Shown here: positions 1-5,212 of the stretch, one piece after another
Numbering within the stretch: position 1 is the stretch's first letter
How the letters are laid out: the number at the start of each line of letters is the position of its first letter
From: Verrucomicrobiota bacterium
GTDB lineage: Bacteria; Verrucomicrobiota; Verrucomicrobiia; Opitutales; Seribacteraceae
Length of the DNA stretch: 5,212 nucleotides
Direction of reading: 5' to 3'
Assembly (NCBI GenBank): GCA_030830145.1
Contig: JAURNO010000102.1
Coordinates: 1-5,212, forward strand
Notes under the pieces: generated by a model
Seen by the model: only the letters and a program-made list of their open reading frames with translations
The model's database searches: none
What the model was told of the DNA's origin: nothing
Made by a program: the position numbers and the translations under genes

Positions 1-2905
1 GCAAGGCGAAACGGTCGAGGGCATCTTTATCGGAGAGTTTTGAGGAGTTCTTGACGTCTTCGAGCATATTGATTGCGGCTTTGATTTCCTCGGATGATGG
101 GATTCGTGACAAGATTAACTTGAGACCGTGGGCGATTTGTTTGGAAGGGTCTTCTCCGGCTTCTTTGCGGATTCTTTCGGCAAACGCTTTTGCCGAGTCG
201 TTCATGAACTTTCCATTCAGCATATTGAGGGCCTGGGTTGGAACCGTTGTGCTGAAGCGCACCGGGCAGGTCGAATCGGTGTCAGCCATATCGTGATTGA
301 TGAGGATTGGCATTTGCATGGACCGCTTGACCTTGACGTAAACGCTGCGGCGGTTCGCTTGCTCCGGAGTGGAACCACCCCAACCGGCTCCCTTTCTGGA
401 TGCCGTGGCAAGGATCACTTCGGGAAGCGGGGGGGTTACGCTGGGACCGCCGATCTCAAGGTTGATGGTACCCTTTGCGGCAAGCACCGAATCTCTGACC
501 TCTTCTGCGCCGAGGCGTCTCATGTCAAACCTCCAAAGAAGGTCGTTCAAGGGGTCCTGCTCGAAACACTCGTCGGATGGAGCGGAGGAGCGGCGGTATG
601 CTTGCGAGGTCATGATGAGCTTGTGCATGGCCTTGATATCCCAATCTGACTCCATGAAGCGTACGGCCAACCAATCCAAAAGTTTGGGGTGGGTAGGGAG
701 GTTGCCCTGAAAACCAAAGTCGCTTGTACTGCGCACGATCCCTCGCCCAAAATGATGTTGCCAGATCCGGTTGACCATGACCCTTGCGGTGGTCGGGTTT
801 TCTTTGGAGGTAATCCATTCGGCCAAGGCTCGCCTTCGACCCGAGGATTTGTCCGTTTTGTAGTTTTCTGGAATCACGGCGGGAAGGGAGGTCAATACCG
901 AGGGGAACGCGGGGCTGACTTCATCACCCTTCAAGGCAGGGTTTCCTCTTCGCAGGATACGAATCGTGTTGTTACCTCTTTCGCCCACGGCCAATACCTC
1001 GTATTCGTTTTCCTTGGGTCTGGCCGGCAGGTGTCTTTGCAAGTCACGAGATCTTGCTTTGTAGTTATTGAATGGGCCCTCTCCCATGAGGTTCTTGGCG
1101 TGTTTTCTGATAAGGGCCGCCAGGTCGACCGCTTCGTCAAAACTATCCATACCCAAGTCAACGTACTGACCACCAGAAGTTTGTTGGCAATGAACCGCGA
1201 TCACGTTTTTGCCCGTTTGCAAAACGTCGGCTGCTTCTTTCGAGACATCATGGGTCTGGTACTTGGAAACATGCCCCTTTCTCTCGAGTATCAGTTTGCC
1301 GTTCAAGTAAACTTGGACGTCTTCGTCATGGTGGACGGCGAGGCGCAAAGTTTTGGGTATGGCGGCCAAACGAAAGTTCTTCCTTAGCCAAATGTTCGAA
1401 GTATGCCACTTGGTATTGACCTTGGAACCCGGAGTTCCTTCTCTTCCGAATCCTCCCTTGCCCAAATCCCATTTCGAATGGTCAAAACCCACTTCGAACC
1501 AATCGTCTCCGGGCTTTTCCGTGGAGTAATTCCAGGTCGAAGCTTCTGCTCTCGCATCCGAAATCAAGACGACCGGTTTGCTTCTGATCTTGGATGATTT
1601 TTCAAGCAGAAGATCTTCGTCGAATTTAACTAAAAATTTACTTTCAAAGCCATCGATTTGACGCTGCAAGTCCTTTTCTCGACGGGACCATTTTTCGAAC
1701 TCATTGCTGAATTGGGCGTTCCCCTTCGCCTCTTGTACTTTCACCAAATTCGTTTTCCCTTTGCCGTGGGGAGAAACGTTGGCGAAGAAGGAAAGCATGG
1801 AGTAATAATCCTTGGTCGGTATCGGATCGATTTTGTGATCATGGCAACGGGCGCACCCGATGGACATGGCCAAAAATATATCACCCGAAGTCCGAAGGAT
1901 GTCGTCCAGATAGTCATAACGAGCAAGTTCTCTGTCCGCAGGCTCGTCGTCCCAGATACCCAGTCGCTGAAAACCGGTAGCGGTGATTGAATCCGCATCC
2001 GCTTCGGGTAACTCGTCACCTGCTAGTTGTTCCTGAACGAAAACGTCGTAGGGTTTGTTTTCATTGAATGCTCGTATGACGTAGTCGCGATATCTCCACG
2101 CCATGGGCTTGTCTCCATCTCGCTCATAGCCGTTGGTTTCGGCATAACGGACCAAGTCGAGCCAGTGCCTACCCCATTTTTCGCCGTAGTGCGGAGAAGC
2201 GAGTAAGCGATCGATCGTTTGCTCGAATGCTATATCGGAATTGTCTTTTAGGAAAGCATCGACCTGATGAAGTTCAGGGGGCAGGCCAACGAGATCGAAA
2301 TGAGCTCTCCTAAGGAGGGCAGCGGGCTCGGCTAGTTGATTGGCAGGCAGTCCCGACTTTTTGAGCTGATCGAGGATAAAGGCATCGATCGGGTGTTTTG
2401 CCCCCGTTCCTGTCGGAGGCTTGTGGTCAACTGGTTTGACATAGGCCCAATGCGATTTGGTTCTGTCATTGACAATGGTGTTGGAATAATTGGTTTCCTC
2501 TTCATGGTGAAAAACGACTTCGTCCTCCGGGTGAAAAGGTAAACCGAGTTGGACCCATTTCTCTATGGTGGCGATCTCCTCGTCCGAGAGTTTCCCCTTC
2601 GGTGGCATCTGATGGTCGTCGTCTTTGTAAGAGATCATTTCAAGAAGCAAACTTGCCTCTGGTTTTTCCAAGTCGGCGGCCGGGCCGATTTCTCCACCAT
2701 CCAAGACGCCCTGCCGTGTGGTCAGAACAAGGTCACCCTTGATCTTTTTTTCCTCACCATGACATTTCCAACAGTTTTTCTGAAGGATTGGCATGGCCTT
2801 ATCCCTCCAAAACGCAAGATCATCCTTGCTGAGGTTTTCTTGCCCATAGGTGGTGACAGGAAGAAGAAAAATGAGAAATGCAATTCGGGCTAAATTAATT
2901 TTCAT
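1..2905 (-). CDS. Secreted PSCyt1–DUF1549–DUF1553 (PSD1) cytochrome-like protein, 3' end cut by window edge
   Basis: Reading down the minus strand from the ATG at 2905-2903 gives 968 codons with no stop before base 1. Residues 1-21 look like a Sec signal peptide (basic start, hydrophobic core, cleavage near TTYG|QE), so the protein should be exported. A PSCyt1 domain (about 36-122) carries the heme c motif C45-W-K-C48-H49, with M100 in 'HQMPPKG' a likely axial ligand. PSCyt2/DUF1549 (about 171-382) has 'FDLVGLPP', 'SPHYGEKWGRHWLDLVRYAE' and a second CxxCH, C351-A-R-C354-H355-DHKIDP. A charged, helix-prone linker (396-424) leads to a jelly-roll-like insert (about 444-595). PSD1/DUF1553 (about 685 to the edge) has 'NRIWQHHFGRGIV', 'LWRFDMRRLGAEEVRDS' and 'TVPTQALNMLNGKF'. 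The family usually ends soon after the point reached here, so probably only a few tens of residues are missing. Its biochemical role is unknown; periplasmic electron transfer linked to polymer breakdown is a hypothesis. It lies 42 bases downstream of the iclR gene, probably in one transcript. The start has no Shine-Dalgarno sequence but is fixed by the signal peptide. Confidence 0.95.
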   Translation of the reverse strand, partial: MKINLARIAFLIFLLPVTTYGQENLSKDDLAFWRDKAMPILQKNCWKCHGEEKKIKGDLVLTTRQGVLDGGEIGPAADLEKPEASLLLEMISYKDDDHQMPPKGKLSDEEIATIEKWVQLGLPFHPEDEVVFHHEEETNYSNTIVNDRTKSHWAYVKPVDHKPPTGTGAKHPIDAFILDQLKKSGLPANQLAEPAALLRRAHFDLVGLPPELHQVDAFLKDNSDIAFEQTIDRLLASPHYGEKWGRHWLDLVRYAETNGYERDGDKPMAWRYRDYVIRAFNENKPYDVFVQEQLAGDELPEADADSITATGFQRLGIWDDEPADRELARYDYLDDILRTSGDIFLAMSIGCARCHDHKIDPIPTKDYYSMLSFFANVSPHGKGKTNLVKVQEAKGNAQFSNEFEKWSRREKDLQRQIDGFESKFLVKFDEDLLLEKSSKIRSKPVVLISDARAEASTWNYSTEKPGDDWFEVGFDHSKWDLGKGGFGREGTPGSKVNTKWHTSNIWLRKNFRLAAIPKTLRLAVHHDEDVQVYLNGKLILERKGHVSKYQTHDVSKEAADVLQTGKNVIAVHCQQTSGGQYVDLGMDSFDEAVDLAALIRKHAKNLMGEGPFNNYKARSRDLQRHLPARPKENEYEVLAVGERGNNTIRILRRGNPALKGDEVSPAFPSVLTSLPAVIPENYKTDKSSGRRRALAEWITSKENPTTARVMVNRIWQHHFGRGIVRSTSDFGFQGNLPTHPKLLDWLAVRFMESDWDIKAMHKLIMTSQAYRRSSAPSDECFEQDPLNDLLWRFDMRRLGAEEVRDSVLAAKGTINLEIGGPSVTPPLPEVILATASRKGAGWGGSTPEQANRRSVYVKVKRSMQMPILINHDMADTDSTCPVRFSTTVPTQALNMLNGKFMNDSAKAFAERIRKEAGEDPSKQIAHGLKLILSRIPSSEEIKAAINMLEDVKNSSKLSDKDALDRFAL
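1121..1576 (-). other. Jelly-roll / galactose-binding-like domain inserted between DUF1549 and DUF1553
   Basis: This stretch encodes about residues 444-595 of the PSCyt/PSD1 protein. The pattern 'DDWFEVGFDHSKWDLGKGGF' (467-486), then 'SNIWLRKNF' (503-511), 'LRLAVHHDEDVQVYLNGKLI' (520-539) and 'LQTGKNVIAVHCQQTSGG' (562-579) resembles the beta-sandwich modules found at the ends of many glycoside hydrolases and in some PSCyt proteins. Such modules often bind carbohydrate or serve as structural spacers. No ligand can be read from the sequence. Domain limits are approximate and set by where the DUF1549 and DUF1553 motifs end and begin. Confidence 0.7.
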
Positions 2906-2947
2906 CTATAGTAAAGCTATTGGGATGACTGAAGTTATCAAAGTAAA
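2906..2947 (-). other. 42-base gap between iclR and the PSCyt/PSD1 gene
   Basis: This short spacer follows the iclR TGA (2950-2948) and precedes the ATG at 2905. It holds no convincing terminator hairpin, no purine-rich ribosome site and no well-spaced promoter. The simplest reading is co-transcription of the two genes. A TTGATA (2941-2936) and TACTAT (2913-2908) pair is present, but its 22-base spacing is too long for a standard sigma-70 promoter. Confidence 0.5.
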
Positions 2948-3739
2948 TCAGGCGACCTGAAGAAAAACGCAGCCAAGGCTTGAGGAAATTTTATCGGCGG
3001 TTTTCTTAACCAAACCACCAATCCTGGGAATTTCTTTTTCAGGAAGACGATGGGACGGAGCCACCAACCATATCGCTCCCGCAAGTTCCGCATTACGGTT
3101 TAAAACGGCTGAACCTATGCATACCTGCCCCTCCATTTCCTCCTCTCTGTCCACGCCATAACCAAGTTTTGAAACCTGCTCGATTTCAGCCCGTAAGACA
3201 TCTTTGTCGGTAATGGTGTTTGGGGTGAACTTTTGGAGGTTTAGGCCATTCAGGATCTTTTCACGCTGAAGGGAGCCAAGGTTCGCCAGAAAGGCTTTTC
3301 CGGGTGCCGCCGTGTGCAAGGGGAAGCGAAGCCCGGGGTTCACCTTGAAACTAAAGTTGTGCAATCCTTCGACCTGTTCGAGCACGACGCCTTCATCTTT
3401 GAGCAAAACTCCGGCAAGGGCGCTTTCTTTGGTCAGGTTCCGAAGTTCCCGCATTGCAGGAATCGCATTTTCGATAAAAGAGGCATCACCAACTACCGGA
3501 GTCGCCAAACCGAGAAGCTTTTCAGAAAGCATGTACCCGGATTCTCCATTGCGTTTCACAACATAGTTTCTCCTCTCCAAGGTACTCATGATGCGATACA
3601 CGCTGTTCACTGGAAATTTGAGTTCGGCGGATATCTCATTGACCGACAAGCCGGTTGGGCGTTCATTAAGTAATTCGATGATCGAGAGTGCACGATCCAA
3701 TCCGGGGACATTGTATTTTTGATCTGATGAGGAAGTCAT
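2948..3739 (-). CDS. IclR-family transcriptional regulator
   Basis: A complete 263-residue protein, the usual length for the family. The N-terminal winged helix-turn-helix (about 11-63) begins 'VPGLDRALSIIELL' and includes 'LSVNEISAELKFPVNSVYRI' as the helix-turn-helix, followed by a wing with 'RNYVVKR'. The C-terminal effector-binding domain (about 76-260) has the family signatures 'LHTAAPGKAFLA' (141-152), 'GYGVDREEEMEGQVCIGSAV' (193-212) and a closing 'ISSSLGC'. IclR proteins bind DNA as dimers or tetramers and respond to small metabolites such as sugar-acid or aromatic intermediates; the ligand here cannot be read. The gene lies 42 bases upstream of the PSCyt/PSD1 gene on the same strand and is divergent from the YHYH gene, so control of one or both, with autoregulation, is likely. 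There is no Shine-Dalgarno sequence before the ATG. A candidate promoter sits only 14 bases upstream, which would give a very short leader. Confidence 0.95.
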   Translation of the reverse strand: MTSSSDQKYNVPGLDRALSIIELLNERPTGLSVNEISAELKFPVNSVYRIMSTLERRNYVVKRNGESGYMLSEKLLGLATPVVGDASFIENAIPAMRELRNLTKESALAGVLLKDEGVVLEQVEGLHNFSFKVNPGLRFPLHTAAPGKAFLANLGSLQREKILNGLNLQKFTPNTITDKDVLRAEIEQVSKLGYGVDREEEMEGQVCIGSAVLNRNAELAGAIWLVAPSHRLPEKEIPRIGGLVKKTADKISSSLGCVFLQVA

Positions 3740-3748
3740 GTTTTGAAA

Positions 3749-3759
3749 TATAGACTATA
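3749..3759. promoter_or_regulatory. Inverted repeat TATAG-A-CTATA overlapping the iclR -10 box
   Basis: Two perfect 5-base arms (3749-3753 and 3755-3759) flank one central base. The right arm lies within the proposed -10 hexamer of iclR. A protein bound here would block RNA polymerase, as expected for autorepression, which is common for IclR regulators. The repeat is short and AT-rich and part of it is simply the -10 consensus, so chance is a real alternative. Confidence 0.3.
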
Positions 3760-3782
3760 AGCCAAATATCAAAAAGCGTAAA
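3754..3782 (-). promoter_or_regulatory. Candidate sigma-70 promoter for iclR
   Basis: On the minus strand, TTTACG (3782-3777, four of six bases matching TTGACA) is followed after exactly 17 bases by TATAGT (3759-3754, five of six matching TATAAT). Transcription would start around 3747, only about seven bases before the iclR ATG, so the mRNA would be almost leaderless. That agrees with the lack of a Shine-Dalgarno sequence. The surrounding DNA is AT-rich. The call rests on consensus matching only. Confidence 0.5.
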
Positions 3783-3824
3783 CTTTAGGACTTTTTAATT
3801 TCGCAACTTTTACCCTTGGTCCTC

Positions 3825-3841
3825 GTTCAAAGACCTTGAAC
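3825..3841. promoter_or_regulatory. Perfect inverted repeat GTTCAA-N5-TTGAAC, candidate operator
   Basis: Six-base arms (3825-3830 and 3836-3841) match perfectly around a 5-base centre, giving a 17-base dyad. It lies in the iclR/YHYH divergent region and ends 23 bases before the YHYH start codon. Size and position suit a dimeric regulator, most obviously the adjacent IclR protein. In RNA it could also form a weak hairpin in the YHYH leader, but with two G-C pairs in six it would not be stable. Confidence 0.4.
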
Positions 3842-3864
3842 ATATTGTCTAAAGAAAGTTTTCC

Positions 3865-4851
3865 ATGCACTTCGTCAAATATACATACTGCCTCTTCATT
3901 TTCGGATTTCTTGGGTCTGATACTTTGCTTGTCGGCCAACCGCGCCCCGGCAGACCTCCAATGAGAAAGCACTCGGTTACTCAGAAGAAAAACTGGTCGC
4001 CCGTGCAGGCAAACGAAGACCTGAAGTTCCAGAGCGAGCAAACCTTTGAGAAGAGCCGTAAACAAATCAAGGTCACGGCCAACGGTATTCCCGGACACAA
4101 GGTCGGCAGGTTTCCCAACCGGAGCAATCCTCATGAGATCGAGCAGCAGGCTTATGGTTTCTCGATACCGGCCAACCAAAAGCCGGCCAAAAAACCTGTT
4201 GCCTTGCATAACGATACGGGGCGCGGTCCGCCCAACACCCCATTCGGGATTGCCGTCAATGGTGTGCTTTTCGATCCAGGCACCGCTGAGTTTTTCATGG
4301 GCAACCGGCGGGCCGACTGGAATTACGAAGCCTTGAGCGGAGCGGTTCTTCTTGGAGTCGACGAAAACAACGCCCATGTGCAACCCAACGGTGCCTATCA
4401 CTATCATGGATTGCCCACGGGCTTGCTCAAGCAGCTTGAAGTTACCGATAAAAAGCATTCGCCCTTGATTGGATACTCAATGGATGGTTTCCCCATCTAT
4501 GCCCTGTACGGCTATGCGGATGCCAAGGATCCGAAATCCACTATCAAGGAACTCAGCAGCAGTTACCGCTTGAAAAAGGGAAACCGACCAGAGCAACCTA
4601 AAGGACCAGGAGGCAAATACGACGGAACCTTCAGCAAAGACTACGAATATGTCAAGGGATTGGGGGACTTGGATCAATGCAACGGTCGCTTCACCGTGAC
4701 GAAGGAGTTTCCAAAAGGAACCTACGCCTATTTTCTTACCTCAAATTGGCCTGTGATCCCAAGATATTTTAAGGCGGAACCGTTAAAGTTACGTGGCGGA
4801 CCTCGGCATACCCACGACAGGCCTCTCAGTCCACCGAGAAGACGGCCTTAG
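3865..4851 (+). CDS. Secreted YHYH-domain protein
   Basis: A complete 328-residue protein. Residues 1-24 form a hydrophobic signal-like segment with likely cleavage near LLVG|Q, followed by a basic, proline-rich linker (26-40). The conserved domain spans about 66-306. Its landmarks are 'ITxNG'-like 'VTANGIPGHKVGRFPNRSNP' (70-89), 'GIAVNGVLFDPGTAEFF' (128-144), the name-giving Y178-H-Y-H181-GLPTGLL, 'IGYSMDGFPIYALYGYAD' (202-219), 'LDQCNGRFTV' (269-278) and 'GTYAYFLTSNWPVIPRYF' (285-302). The last motif marks the subfamily ending in a YAYF...PxxPR segment instead of a second YHYH block. The clustered His and Tyr suggest metal binding, but no activity is established for the family. The tail (307-328) is basic and proline-rich. 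TAA at 3850-3852 closes the frame upstream, so the ATG at 3865 is the earliest possible start; the next Met (33) would lose the signal peptide. No Shine-Dalgarno sequence is seen. The stop overlaps the convergent hydrolase stop. Confidence 0.92.
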   Translation: MHFVKYTYCLFIFGFLGSDTLLVGQPRPGRPPMRKHSVTQKKNWSPVQANEDLKFQSEQTFEKSRKQIKVTANGIPGHKVGRFPNRSNPHEIEQQAYGFSIPANQKPAKKPVALHNDTGRGPPNTPFGIAVNGVLFDPGTAEFFMGNRRADWNYEALSGAVLLGVDENNAHVQPNGAYHYHGLPTGLLKQLEVTDKKHSPLIGYSMDGFPIYALYGYADAKDPKSTIKELSSSYRLKKGNRPEQPKGPGGKYDGTFSKDYEYVKGLGDLDQCNGRFTVTKEFPKGTYAYFLTSNWPVIPRYFKAEPLKLRGGPRHTHDRPLSPPRRRP

Positions 4852-5212
4852 CCTTTGTTTTTCAGAACCGCTTGGGCGGCCGCTTCACGCAGAACCTTGG
4901 CCTGGGTCGAATGCAGGAAGCCGTTCCACCGAATGGAAACGGGATCTTTCCCGCTTACGGTTGCCCACAAGACGCAGGCAGCCAAATAACCTCCTTGCGA
5001 GGAGGGGTGGCTTCCGTCTTTCTTGTAGAGCTTCTTGAAGAGTGCCTTGTCCTGAGAATGAATTATGGAAAAAGCGTGACCGACTGGAGCAATCAGGGAA
5101 TCGTTTTCCCGCCCTGCCTTTTCGTAGGCCCCGCTGATTTTTCCATGCATGGTGCTGAAGTCAGGATAGACCTGGGTATTGCGCTTGTCCCCATCACGCC
5201 TGCCCCAAGTCA
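4848..5212 (-). CDS. SGNH/GDSL-type hydrolase, C-terminal part only (5' end beyond window)
   Basis: The frame is open from the right edge to TAA at 4850-4848, giving 120 complete visible residues. It starts 'TWGRRDGD' and continues 'YPDFSTMHGKISGAY' and 'APVGHAFSII', then D65-G-S-H68-PSSQGGYLAACVL. The D-x-x-H arrangement followed by 'P..GGYLAA' matches block V of SGNH hydrolases, whose Asp and His complete the catalytic triad; the nucleophile Ser and the oxyanion Gly/Asn blocks would lie further upstream, outside the window. Related proteins in planctomycetes and verrucomicrobia (DUF4886-like) are generally thought to be carbohydrate esterases or acetylhydrolases, but the substrate cannot be read here. 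The internal ATG at 5150 is not the real start because conserved sequence continues upstream of it. The gene runs towards the YHYH gene and shares four bases with it. Confidence 0.85.
   Translation of the reverse strand, partial: TWGRRDGDKRNTQVYPDFSTMHGKISGAYEKAGRENDSLIAPVGHAFSIIHSQDKALFKKLYKKDGSHPSSQGGYLAACVLWATVSGKDPVSIRWNGFLHSTQAKVLREAAAQAVLKNKG

Larger units (their letters stand above)
3740..3864. other. Divergent intergenic region between iclR and the YHYH gene
   Basis: These 125 AT-rich bases separate the two start codons and must hold the control signals for both. The iclR side has a recognisable promoter. On the YHYH side I find only weak candidates: TTTAAT (3794-3799) lacks a partner -35 box, and CATATT (3841-3846) has only a poor TTGGTC (3816-3821) at 19 bases. 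The YHYH gene may therefore need an activator or an alternative sigma factor. Confidence 0.6.

Noticed and set aside
689..1387. A 232-codon plus-strand frame, with a 173-codon one at 128-649
   Set aside because: Both lie antisense to the DUF1553 region and insert of the PSCyt/PSD1 gene, whose own frame gives well-known motifs. Their translations look like shadow sequence.
2908..2941. TTGATA and TACTAT as a promoter for the PSCyt/PSD1 gene
   Set aside because: The 22-base spacing is well outside the normal 16-18, and the start codon would follow the -10 box too closely.
3312..3673. Two overlapping plus-strand frames within iclR
   Set aside because: They are antisense to the IclR effector and DNA-binding domains and have no start-site signals or family features.
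3769..4458. A 229-codon minus-strand frame covering the first half of the YHYH gene and the divergent region
   Set aside because: It runs antisense to a clearly conserved protein, shows no recognisable motif, and its openness is explained by the codon use of the YHYH gene.
4844..4862. GGC-CTTA-GCC followed by TTTGTTTTT, a possible terminator for the YHYH gene
   Set aside because: The stem is only three base pairs, too weak for an intrinsic terminator, although the T-rich run is suggestive.
4868..4879. CCGC-TTGG-GCGG hairpin next to a GCGGCCGC palindrome
   Set aside because: It lies inside the hydrolase coding region, has four base pairs and no T-run after it; probably chance in a GC-rich codon stretch.

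Overview
The window looks like chromosomal DNA from a member of the Planctomycetota–Verrucomicrobiota group. The strongest sign is a very large secreted protein with the PSCyt1 / PSCyt2 (DUF1549) / PSD1 (DUF1553) architecture, which is greatly expanded in those phyla and rare elsewhere. Three further points fit: a secreted YHYH-family protein, an SGNH-type hydrolase with a 'TWGRRDGD' and 'DGSHPS' signature, and the absence of a Shine-Dalgarno sequence at all three visible starts. Base composition looks close to balanced by eye. I cannot decide between the two phyla from this window alone.

Layout. Bases 1-2905 (minus) hold one unbroken reading frame of 968 visible codons for the PSCyt/PSD1 protein, which leaves the window at base 1 probably just short of its stop. 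Upstream on the same strand, after a 42-base gap, is a complete IclR-family regulator (2948-3739, minus). A 125-base divergent region (3740-3864) separates it from a complete secreted YHYH-domain protein (3865-4851, plus). That gene converges on, and overlaps by four bases, the C-terminal part of an SGNH/GDSL-type hydrolase (4848-5212, minus), which enters from beyond the right edge. There are no RNA genes, insertion sequences, CRISPR arrays or long repeats that I can see.

How the genes may work together. The IclR gene and the cytochrome-like gene are same-strand and closely spaced, so they probably form a regulator-target transcription unit. IclR proteins commonly sense small metabolites such as sugar-acid or aromatic breakdown products, and PSCyt/PSD1 proteins are often found near polymer-degradation genes in these phyla, though their biochemical role is unknown. 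The divergent region carries a good promoter for iclR with a small inverted repeat over its -10 box. It also carries a perfect 6-5-6 inverted repeat just upstream of the YHYH gene, a natural candidate for an IclR operator controlling both directions. The picture is a regulator flanked by two exported proteins of unknown function, next to a probable esterase. This is a plausible small extracellular degradation locus, but the functional link is inference. No clearly new system is demonstrated.
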